Source: Allosphingosinicella deserti
Lineage (GTDB): Bacteria; Pseudomonadota; Alphaproteobacteria; Sphingomonadales; Sphingomonadaceae
Direction: 5' to 3'
DNA length: 64,000 nucleotides
NCBI RefSeq assembly: GCF_003012735.1
Contig: NZ_PXYI01000014.1
Span: forward strand, 1 to 64,000
Shown here: positions 38,898 through 48,680 of the stretch, piece after piece
Numbering within the stretch: position 1 is the first letter of the stretch
Layout of the letters: every line of letters begins with the position of its first letter
Made by a program: the position numbers and the translations under genes
Notes under the pieces: generated by a model
The model's database searches: none
Told to the model about the DNA's origin: nothing
Seen by the model: the letters and a program-made list of their open reading frames with translations, nothing else

Positions 38898-40496
38898 TCA
38901 CTTCACCGCAAGTCCGCAATTGACCGCAGGGACCGTAGCGGTGCCGCGGCCGGTTCGGAGGATAAGGACACCGTTCGCGTCCTGGTCGCCGGCCAGTTCG
39001 TTCAGGAATTCCTCGAGGTTGGTGTAGCCGTCGCCGTCAGCGTCGAGAGTGCCCTGGGTGATGCCTTTTGACGCCTCCCAGCGATCGTCCATGCCGTCGA
39101 GGTCCGCGTCGGGAAACGGCGTTCCGCCCGCCAGGGTGGGCCAGCCGCCCACCTCGGCAGGGCTGTCGATAATCTTGCCCTTGCAGGCAAGGAACTCACT
39201 GACGACCCTCGTATCGGCAGTGTCGCGCGGGAAGGCGCCGGCGAATTGCGCGACGTCGCGGACGCCTTGGGTGGCATCCGTGTACAGCGTGACCGTCATC
39301 GGAAACGGATAGGCGGTCACGTATTTCCAGTCTTTCGGCTCCAGGAAATAGCGTTCGTCGAGGGTCGGGTGCGTGCGTCGACCATCGATATTCCCCTTGA
39401 GGTAAAGGCCGGCGTACCCGGGATAGGTCGAATATTCCTCTTGGTAGTCGCCGCCGTAGATCGGAAGCCATGCCGAAGAGCTGGGCCCTCGTGAGATCCA
39501 GTTCCCAACGACGTTCGCCTCGCGCTTCACTCCGGAGCCGGCGTTGCGCGCGACCTGCAGCATCGAGAAATACTGATGCGCCATCTCCCGCATGTTGTAG
39601 GACACGACGTTCACGATGTCGACGCGCCCGCCGACGCCCGCATTGGGAAGGCGATCGGTGGCGTGGCCGATGAATGTGTGGTGCACGGTGATGCCGCTGC
39701 CCTCGATGAACATGCCCTTGGCGTGCTCGAGCTGCTTGTGCGTCGAGTGGCTCAGGCCCTCATAGACGAGCGACCATTGAACGGTGATGTTCGAGGACAT
39801 CTTCGTCGAATTGAACGGCTCGTCCGTCGCCCAGGATAGCGACACATGGTCGAGGATGGTGTTCTTCGCGCCCGCGTCGACCGTCACGGAATCGGTCGTG
39901 TCCTGCTTGGCTCCGGACGTCGGACCGGGACGAACGCGAATGTGCCGGATGATGTTGTCGGGCTTGTTGAAGAAGAGCGGAGAGCCGGTAAGGTTGGAGG
40001 GGGCATTGCGCACGGCGATTCCGCCCCCCGGTGCGGTCTGGCCTGCGATGGTGAGATTCCCGGACGTCGGCTTGATCTGGCTTAGCAGCTCGATCGTTCC
40101 CGATACACGGAAAACGCAGGTGCGGGGGCCCGTCGCCATCATGCACTCGCGGAGCGAGCCCGGGCCGGAATCCGCCAGGGTCGTGACCGCGAACACCCTT
40201 CCGCCGCGGCCGCCGAGCGCGCCGGCGCCGAAGCCCTCGGCTGTGGGAAATGCGCGCTGGGCACCGGTCGACAATTTTGCGGGATTGTAGGCGCCCGGTG
40301 TCGGCGACGGCGATGGCGACGGCGCTGGAGGAGGCGGGGGCGGAGGGGGAGGAGGCGTAGGGGCCGGCGGCGGCGGCGGCGGCGGCGGCGGAGCCGGGTT
40401 GGTCGGCTTGGGTTTGTCGTAGGCGACGGCCTCCGAGGCGGCAACGCCAAGCACGAGCCCGCTTGCAACCAACAGGTACATATATTTGCTATTCAA
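38898..40496 (-). CDS. Secreted pectate-lyase-like beta-helix protein with Pro-rich linker
   Basis: 532 residues: signal peptide (about 1-25), a Pro-rich linker of roughly 40 residues, a beta-helix domain with TLADSGPGSLRECM, GPRTCVFRVSGTI and LTIAGQTAPGGGI, DHVSLSWATDE, and a C-terminal Ca-binding-like tail (DADLDGMDDRWE and DADGDGYTNLEEFLNEL). This is the polysaccharide-lyase/pectate-lyase fold. It probably cleaves a uronic-acid-containing polymer. TTG start with AAGG upstream; an ATG five codons later is possible. A paralogue is at 50065. Confidence 0.82.
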   Translation of the reverse strand: MNSKYMYLLVASGLVLGVAASEAVAYDKPKPTNPAPPPPPPPPPAPTPPPPPPPPPPAPSPSPSPTPGAYNPAKLSTGAQRAFPTAEGFGAGALGGRGGRVFAVTTLADSGPGSLRECMMATGPRTCVFRVSGTIELLSQIKPTSGNLTIAGQTAPGGGIAVRNAPSNLTGSPLFFNKPDNIIRHIRVRPGPTSGAKQDTTDSVTVDAGAKNTILDHVSLSWATDEPFNSTKMSSNITVQWSLVYEGLSHSTHKQLEHAKGMFIEGSGITVHHTFIGHATDRLPNAGVGGRVDIVNVVSYNMREMAHQYFSMLQVARNAGSGVKREANVVGNWISRGPSSSAWLPIYGGDYQEEYSTYPGYAGLYLKGNIDGRRTHPTLDERYFLEPKDWKYVTAYPFPMTVTLYTDATQGVRDVAQFAGAFPRDTADTRVVSEFLACKGKIIDSPAEVGGWPTLAGGTPFPDADLDGMDDRWEASKGITQGTLDADGDGYTNLEEFLNELAGDQDANGVLILRTGRGTATVPAVNCGLAVK

Positions 40497-40988
40497 CGCG
40501 ATAACCTTCTTCGTCCGGTATTCAGGCCCGATCGAACGCTATTCGGAGCCTTGAACATGCAGTTGATTTGCTTTCCAGGAGCAGGGGCGCGCGGGAGCAA
40601 GGCGATCTACTTCGAGATCACTCCCGACCAATCGACCGAAACATCGGCAATAAGGCCATCGTGTCGGACAGCCGCGCCCTGGAGCGCTGACCGCGACCCA
40701 TTTACCGCGACAACAACTGATATCAATGCCGGGGATTCACTACTGACCGAAAGTCGTACTTGCGTAAACTCGACGTTAGAAGGTTGCTAACAGCAAGTTA
40801 TCTAATCAACGAACCCGGTTGCGTGATTTTCATGCGGCGGCAGAAGAAGAGCGGGCGGCCATTCTGCGGCTGGCATTCCGATGCGCGGCCGCGCAATCGG
40901 CAGCCGTTGCGCCGCGAATCGGAGCGCCGGAAGTTGACGTGGCTGACCTGAATACTGACCGTCGCGGCGGACAAGGCGGCTTCGGCGC
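40497..40988. other. Intergenic stretch between lyase and acyltransferase genes
   Basis: About 490 bases. It has a small perfect inverted repeat TTGCT-AAC-AGCAA at 40784-40796 and comparatively AT-rich sequence at 40690-40830. No gene found. Confidence 0.45.
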
Positions 40989-42122
40989 TCAGGGGCAGGT
41001 TCGCCCCGCGCCTGCCTCCTGTCCTGTCTTGCCGTAGATCCTCTGTCTGAAGAACCACTCATAGGGGCGGCGCTCCAGGTGAAGATGGACGAGGTGAGAC
41101 GCACCGATCGACAGGCACGTGACGACTGCGAAAAACAACAGAATCGAGGGAGCGATCGCATCGGTGAAGACTCCCAGCCGCTGGAAAATCTCCCGCACCG
41201 GGAAGTAGACATAGGGGTGGACGAGGTAGAGGCTGTAGCTCACCGTGCCCGCATAGGTCGTCACCCGGTTGCCGAGCATCTGCCCGGTGAGGCTGCCGGG
41301 AAGGGTTGCGAGATAGAAGAATGCACCGGTGAACAGGACGCTGGCGAGGAGGGTCGGTCGGTCGAATTCGTGCCAGACATATTCATGGCGGCCCCTGCTG
41401 ACGGCATAGAGCGCCAGCGCGAGCACGGCGCATTCGAGCAGGCGCGACCCGGGGCTCGCCCGGAGCGACCATCGATCCTGGACGAGGCGGATGGCGACGC
41501 CGAGAACAAAATATATCGAGACCGGCTCGAACAGGAGGAACGCCGCGGCGAGCATGAAGGCGGCAATCCGCACCGAATTGCGGTTCTGCCGCAGCAGCGC
41601 GTAGACGCACAGCGAGGTCAGAATGTAGAATATGACTTCATAGGACAGGCTCCATGCGTTGGGGGTGAGCTGCTCCGTCGGCGTGAAGAGGTCCAGGAAG
41701 AGAAAGCCGGCGACGATCGCCTCGAGGCTGTTTGCCTTGGGGTACGCGTTCGTGATCGCATTCAGCACGACGAACAGCACGGAGAAGGCAAAGAATAGCG
41801 GGTACAGACGCAGCCAGCGGCGCAGCGCGAATTCCCTCGGCGAATAGCGGACTGCACTTGGAAGGATCACATAGCCGGATATGACGAAGAACAGGTACAC
41901 CCCGTAAGTGCCGAACATCGAAGGGATGCGAACCAGCGCTGCATAGTCCCGATCGCCCGGATAGATGTGCTCCGATGCGCCCGCGAGGATATGCGCGGTA
42001 AGGACGAGCAGGCATGCGATCCCGCGAAGGCCATGCGCGGCAGGACTGAACCCGCTCGGCGGGCATGCGAGGCCGTCCGCCCGTCCGCTTCGGTCGGCGG
42101 GGCGCCCGGCGTAGCGGGTCAT
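40989..42122 (-). CDS. Acyltransferase 3 family protein, polysaccharide locus
   Basis: About 377 residues with some ten membrane helices. Hallmarks: AAHGLRGIACLLVLTAHIL (R and H conserved), LFFVISGYVILPS, RRWLRLYPLFFAF, and SYSLYLVHPYVYF near the end. It probably O-acetylates or O-acylates the polymer made here. The frame continues 62 codons upstream of the chosen ATG, but that part is non-hydrophobic and poorly conserved in character. Confidence 0.85.
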   Translation of the reverse strand: MTRYAGRPADRSGRADGLACPPSGFSPAAHGLRGIACLLVLTAHILAGASEHIYPGDRDYAALVRIPSMFGTYGVYLFFVISGYVILPSAVRYSPREFALRRWLRLYPLFFAFSVLFVVLNAITNAYPKANSLEAIVAGFLFLDLFTPTEQLTPNAWSLSYEVIFYILTSLCVYALLRQNRNSVRIAAFMLAAAFLLFEPVSIYFVLGVAIRLVQDRWSLRASPGSRLLECAVLALALYAVSRGRHEYVWHEFDRPTLLASVLFTGAFFYLATLPGSLTGQMLGNRVTTYAGTVSYSLYLVHPYVYFPVREIFQRLGVFTDAIAPSILLFFAVVTCLSIGASHLVHLHLERRPYEWFFRQRIYGKTGQEAGAGRTCP

Positions 42123-42455
42123 CGGGCGCTCGTGGCCCGCTCGAGGAACGCAGGTCGCAGGGTCATGGTGCTCTCCGTTCGTAAGCCGCCATCGCGCTCG
42201 AGCGGCCGCCCGGCGCGCTTCGAAGTCCCGTCGGCCCGACAGTACATCGCTTTCCCGAGTGGGTGCACGGGCCATAAGGGTTAGTCCGGGCGGCTTGCTC
42301 GATGACAACTTCGTTATCCTCCGCCGGGGGCGTGGCGGCCCGGGAAGCTACCTCATAGGGGGTAGGTCAAAGGTTCCGCGGAAGTACCCCATGCGCATTT
42401 GCTGCGCGGAGGTCCGCACTCCACAGTCGCGCGATCGCAGCGAAGGAGTCCCGGC
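42123..42455. other. Divergent promoter region
   Basis: About 330 bases between the acyltransferase and polymerase genes, which point away from each other. Part may encode an acyltransferase extension. No separate gene seen. Confidence 0.4.
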
Positions 42456-43793
42456 GTGATCGAGAATGTGCCTCCGGGAGACGGCACGGGTCCCGCTTCG
42501 GCCTCGGTCCGGACGATGGACGTACGCCCTGCGCGCTTCACCGATCCGCGACGCTCCGACAGCCGTATCGAGCCCGGAAGCGATCTGCTGACCGCCACGG
42601 GGCGTTTGCTGATGTTCCTGTCGGTGCTTGCCGGAAGCTGGCATCTGCTTCGCCCGGGGACGCTCAACATCAGTGTCTCGGACGTGGCCTTCGTCGGCTG
42701 CTTCGCGATCATGGTGGCGACCGGGCGGCTCAGCGGCACCCCGTTCGGCGGCCTCACGCCACTCTGGTTCCTGGCGGTCGCGACGATGCTCGGAGGGTTG
42801 TTCGTCAGCACCGCGATCCATGGGGACCTCAGCCGCTGGCTGGTTGTCGGAGCGCAATACAGCTTTGCGCTCTGCCTCATCCCGATGCTTCTCAATTCCT
42901 ATTCGATGTCGGAGACGAGCAGGCTGCCGCTCATCTACTGTCTCGGCACCGCGATGTCGGAGCTCATCGGGATCATCGCCATAAATCTCTTTTCCTATGG
43001 CCAGACGAGTGCGCTGCTTGGAACGAAGTTCATCACCGGCAGCGGGCGTCTCGGTGCGCTTGCCGGCGAAGCCAATTGGAATGGTGCGGTCATCGCATTC
43101 TCGCTGCCGATGCTGATCTACACGCTGCACAAGCGGATCATCGGCTGGATTCCCGCCGCAATCTGCGGGGCGATCCTCGTCTGGGGGCTGCTGCTGAGCG
43201 CCTCTTTCACCGGCTTCTCCGCCACGATGCTTTCCGTGTCGGTCACCCTCCTGCTCCTGGGCTGGCGGCAGATGATGCGCCTGGCGGTCGTGCTCGGGAT
43301 TGCCGCGGCCATCTTCTTCGCCAGCGGCGCACCGCTGCCGGCAACCTTCGAAAAGCGCGTTGCAGGAGCAATTGCATCCGGCGACCTCAACCAGGCGGGC
43401 ACCTTCGCCGGGCGGGCCGAGCTGATCAAGGAAGCATGGGGCATGGCAGAGGACACGGCGATCATCGGACTCGGCGTCGATCGGTTTCGCGAGGAGAGCC
43501 TGCACGGCGCCCCGGTCCACCAACTGTATCTCCTTATCTGGACCGAGGGAGGCTTCATCGCGTTCCTCGGCTTGCTCGCGACCCTCGGAGTGCTGGGGCT
43601 GCTCGCATTCAACGCCCTCCGGATCGACAAGGCGGCCGGAGCGATGGCGGCCGGAGTCCTCGTTGTGTTTCTGGTCTACACGAACTCGAGCGCGCACATG
43701 TACGCACGTCTATGGCTGATGCCCGTCATGGTGGCGCTGAGCGCCGTTTACGCCCGCCGCGGTCCGGAGACCGGCCGCCTCGCCGCCCCGTGA
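42456..43793 (+). CDS. O-antigen ligase/Wzy-like polysaccharide polymerase
   Basis: 445 residues, about ten to twelve membrane helices. The Wzy_C-type loop AGRAELIKEAWGMAEDTAIIGLGVDRF...HGAPVHQLYLLIWTEGG carries the conserved Arg, G-x-G and H residues expected for polymerases and ligases. GTG at 42456 is chosen because AAGGAG lies seven bases upstream; the frame begins 19 codons earlier. It likely polymerises repeat units at the periplasmic face. Confidence 0.85.
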   Translation: MIENVPPGDGTGPASASVRTMDVRPARFTDPRRSDSRIEPGSDLLTATGRLLMFLSVLAGSWHLLRPGTLNISVSDVAFVGCFAIMVATGRLSGTPFGGLTPLWFLAVATMLGGLFVSTAIHGDLSRWLVVGAQYSFALCLIPMLLNSYSMSETSRLPLIYCLGTAMSELIGIIAINLFSYGQTSALLGTKFITGSGRLGALAGEANWNGAVIAFSLPMLIYTLHKRIIGWIPAAICGAILVWGLLLSASFTGFSATMLSVSVTLLLLGWRQMMRLAVVLGIAAAIFFASGAPLPATFEKRVAGAIASGDLNQAGTFAGRAELIKEAWGMAEDTAIIGLGVDRFREESLHGAPVHQLYLLIWTEGGFIAFLGLLATLGVLGLLAFNALRIDKAAGAMAAGVLVVFLVYTNSSAHMYARLWLMPVMVALSAVYARRGPETGRLAAP

Positions 43794-43927
43794 GCCCGCG
43801 CCGCGGAACAGGCCCGGCAGGCGGCGAAGGATCGGGCGCAGAGTAACGCTACCGCCTTTAGGCTTATGGTTCATGGTCCGCCCCCCGCCTAGACAGGATC
43901 TTGCAAGCCGCCGGGGGGACGATCTTC

Positions 43928-44131
43928 ATGGCAGGCGAATGCGGGGGGAGAGTGACAAGTCTATCCATCGCCGATCTGCGGCGACGCGCGCATCGTTACC
44001 GTGCGCTCGCGGCGACCGCGGAGCGTGGCGCGAAGACCGACACCCTCCGTCTGATGGCGGATGCTTATGATCGCGCCGCGCGGCGACTGGAGCGCGGCCC
44101 GCCGGACATCGCAGATGTATTCATGCCGTGA
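43928..44131 (+). CDS. Small protein of unknown function (RYRA...MADAY type)
   Basis: 67 residues. Core SIADLRRRAHRYRALA, a short linker, then LMADAYDRAARRLE; two Arg-rich amphipathic helices are likely. It shares RYRAxA and MADAY with the gene at 36017. GGGGGGA lies upstream of the chosen ATG. Function unknown. Confidence 0.6.
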   Translation: MAGECGGRVTSLSIADLRRRAHRYRALAATAERGAKTDTLRLMADAYDRAARRLERGPPDIADVFMP

Positions 44132-44158
44132 TCGGACCGGTATGAGGGAACCGGAATA

Positions 44159-45277
44159 TCAGGCCACTCTGCGCGCGTCCGTGGCGCTGCCGATCGCCTC
44201 GCCGTAGAGCCCGACATGCGCTTGCGCACAGCCTTCGATCGAAAAGGCGGCCGCGCTGGCCAGCGCCCCTTCTGACAGGCGACGGTAGAGAGCTTCGTCG
44301 GTCAGCATCGACGCGAGCGCGTCTGCAAGGCGACCGGGATCGGCGCCAGGGACGAGCAGGCCGTTGCGCCCATGCCCGATCAACTCCCTGTTGCCGGGGA
44401 CATCCGTCGCAACGACCGGCAATCCCGACGACAGCGCCTCGATGACCGCGATCGGCATGCCTTCGTAAAGCGAGCAATTCACGTACAGGTCGGCCGCGGC
44501 CATGAGTTCGCGCACGTCGCCGCGCGGTCCCATCAGCTCCACGATCGATCCTGCTTGATGACGTTCGACCAGCTCCTGGAGGGAGTCCATCAGGGCACCG
44601 CCTCCCACGATCCTGATCCTCCCGCTCGACGGGTGTGGCGAGAGTGCGCGGGCCAGCAGGGGCGCCGCCTGGATCAGCGTCGGATAATCCTTCTGGCTGG
44701 TCAGCGCACCGACACTGAGGATCGTGGGAATTGACGCAGGACGGGCCCGGGATGTTGCTGCGCGGAACGACTCGGAGGCTGCGTTGGGGATAAGCCGTAT
44801 CGGTCGACGCGCGTAGCGCGCTGCGATCGCGGCGCAGCCGGGCGTGATCGCGACATAGGCGTGGACACATCGGTCGAAGAAGCGAAACATGCGTGGCGGA
44901 AAGCTCAACCTCGTATTGTGATGCGTCAAAATCACCGGCTGCCTGGTGCGGGCAAGCCAGAGCATCGGAAGAACTCGTGCCGTATGGGCATGGATGACGT
45001 CGGGGCGCAGGTCCGCAAGCAGCCTGCGAAGGGCAAGCGCTCCCGTCAGGACGTTGCCGCGTCGCACCAGTCCGAGCGAGCTGGCGTGCACGCCTGCCTG
45101 GCGAACGGCCGCCATCATCGCCTGCTCGGTTTCGACGGAATTGCCGACCGCTCGGGCGTCGGCCAGGGCGGCAACCGAAGCCTCGTGGCCGCTGCCGGCA
45201 AATTGCCTGGAAAGATTGCAGACGAGCGTCTCGGCACCGCCCGAGGTGAAGCTCGTGAGGATGGACAGGATGTGCAT
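44159..45277 (-). CDS. GT4-family glycosyltransferase
   Basis: 372 residues, GT-B fold. N-terminal SFTSGGAETLVCNLS nucleotide-sugar/acceptor loop; C-terminal donor-binding half with TILSVGALTSQKDYPTL and the EX7E motif in YEGMPIAVIEALSSGLPVVATDVPG. It adds one sugar of the repeat unit at the cytoplasmic face. GGAGG lies five bases before the ATG. Sugar specificity is unknown. Divergent from the sulfotransferase gene at 45391. Confidence 0.9.
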   Translation of the reverse strand: MHILSILTSFTSGGAETLVCNLSRQFAGSGHEASVAALADARAVGNSVETEQAMMAAVRQAGVHASSLGLVRRGNVLTGALALRRLLADLRPDVIHAHTARVLPMLWLARTRQPVILTHHNTRLSFPPRMFRFFDRCVHAYVAITPGCAAIAARYARRPIRLIPNAASESFRAATSRARPASIPTILSVGALTSQKDYPTLIQAAPLLARALSPHPSSGRIRIVGGGALMDSLQELVERHQAGSIVELMGPRGDVRELMAAADLYVNCSLYEGMPIAVIEALSSGLPVVATDVPGNRELIGHGRNGLLVPGADPGRLADALASMLTDEALYRRLSEGALASAAAFSIEGCAQAHVGLYGEAIGSATDARRVA

Positions 45278-45390
45278 TGCGGCCTCCCAGACCCGACCAT
45301 CGGGCGAGGGGCAGCCGGCCGCAATTGCGATTCCGAGTTAGGCTCTTTGCGCCTTTTCGATTCCGGCCGCCTCTATGGCAGATCGTGTGC

Positions 45391-46404
45391 ATGGATCATG
45401 TCGGCGAACGGGCCCGAGAGGCGCAAACCGGTGCAATGCCACAGGAAGGCGTGCGGACGCGTGTCCCGCTTCTTCTCCACATCGGCTATCACAAGACCGC
45501 GTCCACCTGGCTGCAGTCGAATCTGTTCGATGATCCGCGACAGGGCTTCACGACCGAAACGGGCTCTCCGCGCCATGCGCTCGTCGAGCGGCTCGTCGTG
45601 CCCGACCCGCTATTCTACGATCCGGCCGAAGCCGCCGCCGGTTATCGCCGGGCCATTCGCCTTGCCGCCGACAAGGGCTGTACGCTCGTCCTCAGCCATG
45701 AACGCCTTTCCGGCTATCCCTCCTCCGGCGGTAGGGACCGCCAGCTGCTGGCCGAGCGGCTGGCCGGGACGTTCCCGGGCGCGCACGTGCTGATCGTCAT
45801 CCGGGAACAGAAGGCGGTCATCCGTTCGATGTACAGCCAGCACGTGACCGACGGAGGCGTCGAATCGATCACCCGGTTCTTGTCCACGCCCGAGCCGGCG
45901 CTTTGCCGCAAGCCGACCTTCAACCTTGGATATTACTGCTATGATCGGCTGATCGCATTGTATCATCGGCTGTTCGGCCAGGAGCGGGTGCTGGTTCTGC
46001 CCTACGAGCTGCTCGCCCGGGATCCGCACGCGTTCAGTGCCAGCATCGCCCGCCATTGCCGAGGCGAGGCGAGCATTCCGACATCTGCCAGGGAGCGCGT
46101 CAACACCGCACGGCCGCTGATCATGCAGGCCGTTCAGCGCCCGCTCAACATGTTGTTCTACCATAATGAGCTCAGCCCCGGCGCCCTGCTGCACATTCCG
46201 CGCTTCCACAAGCGCTTCGCGCGGCTGACCCCCATCTTCCGTGCCCTGTCGCCAAGCATCGTCGAGCGTCGGCTGGACGCCCGCCTTCGGCGGATCATCG
46301 CTGCCCGGGTCGGCAATCACTATCTCGAAAGCAACCAACGGACCCAGGCGTTCGTCGATCACGATCTCGCGGCGCTCGGCTACGAGGTGGAACCTGCGGC
46401 ATGA
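45391..46404 (+). CDS. Sulfotransferase-family protein 1
   Basis: About 337 residues. The 5'-phosphosulfate-binding loop appears as HIGYHKTASTWLQ, and the 3'-phosphate-binding segment as VLIVIREQKAVIRSMYSQH (R and S conserved). It probably transfers sulfate from PAPS to a sugar hydroxyl. Start at 45391 or 45436 (M15 of this version). Its end overlaps the next glycosyltransferase by four bases (ATGA). Confidence 0.85.
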   Translation: MDHVGERAREAQTGAMPQEGVRTRVPLLLHIGYHKTASTWLQSNLFDDPRQGFTTETGSPRHALVERLVVPDPLFYDPAEAAAGYRRAIRLAADKGCTLVLSHERLSGYPSSGGRDRQLLAERLAGTFPGAHVLIVIREQKAVIRSMYSQHVTDGGVESITRFLSTPEPALCRKPTFNLGYYCYDRLIALYHRLFGQERVLVLPYELLARDPHAFSASIARHCRGEASIPTSARERVNTARPLIMQAVQRPLNMLFYHNELSPGALLHIPRFHKRFARLTPIFRALSPSIVERRLDARLRRIIAARVGNHYLESNQRTQAFVDHDLAALGYEVEPAA

Positions 46405-47534
46405 ACGGCAGCGTCGCGCATCCGCGGCACATCGCCATCGTGACCGCCGGGCTCGGCGCCGGCGGCGCCGAAAGGGTGATCGCCGAGATTGCCGGGCGCT
46501 GGTCGGCTGCCGGGACCCGGGTCACGATCGTCAGCTTCGATCGTCCAGGCGACCGTGTCTACCACCCGCTCCCGGAACCGATCGCCGTCGTGAAGCTCGG
46601 CATCCCGGGCCAGGGCGGCGCCTCCTTCCTCGCCCGGCTTCGCCGCCTCCGATCCACGCTGCACGGGCTTGCACCCGACATCGTGGTGAGCTTCCTGACC
46701 AAGGTCAACATCCTCACCCTGCTCGCCACCATGGGGTTGCGGGCGCCGGTCGTGGTCGCCGAGCGCAACAATCCCGAGCGACAGGATGCGCATATATTCT
46801 GGCGTCTCGCCTCGAGCCTCGTCCACCTGCGGGCGAGCCTCGTCATATGCCAGACCGAACGGAGCCGGCGCTGTGTCCCGCTCGCTGCGCGGAGCCGGGT
46901 TCGCGTCATTCCCAACCCGGTCAACCCTGCGAAACATCTGCCCGTGGCGACCGCGAGGCCGGTCCTCGCAGCCGTCGGCCGGCTTACGCCGCAGAAAGGC
47001 TTCGACATGCTCATCGATGCCTTTTCCGCCGTTGCCGACCGGCACCCGAACTGGGATCTGCACATCTGGGGGGAAGGCCCATCGCGTGCTGTCCTGCAGG
47101 CGCGGATCGCGGCGGCGGGCCTGAGTAAGCGCGTGATCCTGCGCGGTCTGAGCCCGGAGCCCGGCACATGGGTCAAGGAGGCGAGCGCGTTCGTGCTCTC
47201 CTCCCGTTATGAAGGATTCCCGAACGTGCTCGGCGAGGCGCTCGCGGCCGGCCTGCCATCGGTCGCCGCCGATTGCGATTTCGGGCCCTCGGATCTGCTC
47301 ATCGACGGCGCAAACGGGCTGCTCGTCGCACCGGACGACATGGAGGCCCTCGCGGCAGGGTTGAACAGGCTTCTCGGCGACGCGGCGCTCCGCGCCCGGT
47401 TTCGGGACGCCGCGCCCGCAGTCGCGATCCGCTACGCTCCCGAACAGATCTTCAACGCATGGAACGATGTCGTCGAGGCACTCGCCGCGACGCCTCGTCC
47501 GGCGGTCCGTGCGCCTCAGGTAAGAGTCGCATAG
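46401..47534 (+). CDS. GT4-family glycosyltransferase
   Basis: 377 residues. N-terminal TAGLGAGGAERVIAEIAGRW, central RVIPNPV and VLAAVGRLTPQKGFDMLIDAF, and an EX7E-type segment RYEGFPNVLGEALAAGLPSVAADCDFGP typical of GT4 enzymes acting on N-acetyl-hexosamine-type donors. Coupled to the sulfotransferase upstream by an ATGA overlap. Its 3' end overlaps the opposing glycosyltransferase gene by 19 bases. Confidence 0.92.
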   Translation: MNGSVAHPRHIAIVTAGLGAGGAERVIAEIAGRWSAAGTRVTIVSFDRPGDRVYHPLPEPIAVVKLGIPGQGGASFLARLRRLRSTLHGLAPDIVVSFLTKVNILTLLATMGLRAPVVVAERNNPERQDAHIFWRLASSLVHLRASLVICQTERSRRCVPLAARSRVRVIPNPVNPAKHLPVATARPVLAAVGRLTPQKGFDMLIDAFSAVADRHPNWDLHIWGEGPSRAVLQARIAAAGLSKRVILRGLSPEPGTWVKEASAFVLSSRYEGFPNVLGEALAAGLPSVAADCDFGPSDLLIDGANGLLVAPDDMEALAAGLNRLLGDAALRARFRDAAPAVAIRYAPEQIFNAWNDVVEALAATPRPAVRAPQVRVA

Positions 47535-48664
47535 AGCTCCGCGACCCGGCTGCAGTGGCGCGCCTGCCCGAACCGAGCGATCGCATCCTCGCGCGCCCGT
47601 TCGGCCAAAGCCGCAGCCTCGCCGGGATGATCGGCAAGCCGACAGCAGGCGATTGCAAGCGCCATCGGGTCGTCGGGCGGCACCAGGATGCCGACGGCGC
47701 CGTCCCGGACCGCTTCGACGTTGCCGCCGGAGCGGGTGGCGACGACCGGGGTTCCAACCAGCATCGCTTCGATGAGGGTGCGCCCGAACGGTTCGCCGAT
47801 CGCCGGCACGACGAGCTGATCGCACGCGGCGATCCACTCCGTGCCCGGAGAGCGATAGCCCATGAGCCGGACGAAGCCGGCGGCTGCGCCCTCCGCGATG
47901 CGGCTGGCCATAGCAGCTTCCATTCCGGGCTCCTCGGGGCGCCCGAACATGAGCCCGGCCACGGGGCGCGAGCCGCGCAGCGCCCTTGCCGCGACCACGG
48001 CATCGATGAAGGCAAGCGGGCGCTTACGGTCGATGAAACTTCCGAAGAAGCCCAGCAGGAGAGTGTCGTGCGGCAGCCCGGTCTCCGCCAGGACCTTTGC
48101 CCGCGCCGATGGGCGATCCGCACGGACGGAGGTGTCGAACGGGCTGTGGAGCACTTCCGCCTTGCGGGCCGCAGACCATCGGCCTGCGGGTGGCAAGGCG
48201 AACTGAGAAACGGCGAGGACATGATCGGCCAGCAAAGGAGCGATCAGCCGAAGTCCTCGCGCGTTGGGGTCGCCTCGATGGTGCCAAAGCAAGCGCGCGC
48301 CGGCGAGCCGGGCGGCCAGGCCCCAGGCCGCATGCGTGCGCCCGTCATTGCTGTGGACGATATCGACGCCTTGAGCCTTGAGGAACGCTGTCTTCGCGCG
48401 AAGTCCCGAGAGCGCATGCAAGGCCTGCCGCGGCCCGATCCGCATACCGGGCTCGAGAGGCTCGTTGGCGGCCTCCGGGCTCGCCACGATCTCCTCGCCT
48501 TCGAACAGGCGGGCGATTGCACCCTCTCGGGCCTGCGGCACCACCAGGATGCGGAAGCGGGCGCGGTCCAAGCCCTTGACGAGGCCGAGCACGGAGATGT
48601 GGCTGCCGCCCACGGTGTCACCCGTGAACGGGAAACAGACCGTCAGACGCCGGTCGCCGGCCAT
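47516..48664 (-). CDS. GT4-family glycosyltransferase
   Basis: 382 residues. GT-B fold with FTGDTVGGSHISVLGLVKGL at the start, HHRGDPNARG in the middle, and the donor site GEPFGRTLIEAMLVGTPVVATRSGGNVEAV. GGAGGG sits upstream of ATG 48664. A longer frame reaches 49303 but lies within ugd on the same strand. Last gene of the minus-strand operon, after ugd. Confidence 0.9.
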   Translation of the reverse strand: MAGDRRLTVCFPFTGDTVGGSHISVLGLVKGLDRARFRILVVPQAREGAIARLFEGEEIVASPEAANEPLEPGMRIGPRQALHALSGLRAKTAFLKAQGVDIVHSNDGRTHAAWGLAARLAGARLLWHHRGDPNARGLRLIAPLLADHVLAVSQFALPPAGRWSAARKAEVLHSPFDTSVRADRPSARAKVLAETGLPHDTLLLGFFGSFIDRKRPLAFIDAVVAARALRGSRPVAGLMFGRPEEPGMEAAMASRIAEGAAAGFVRLMGYRSPGTEWIAACDQLVVPAIGEPFGRTLIEAMLVGTPVVATRSGGNVEAVRDGAVGILVPPDDPMALAIACCRLADHPGEAAALAERAREDAIARFGQARHCSRVAELYATLT

Positions 48665-48680
48665 GAAGCCCTCCAGCCCT

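Noticed and set aside
40551-40790. 79-codon frame in the intergenic region
   Set aside because: No ribosome-binding site, no consistent codon bias and no recognisable fold.
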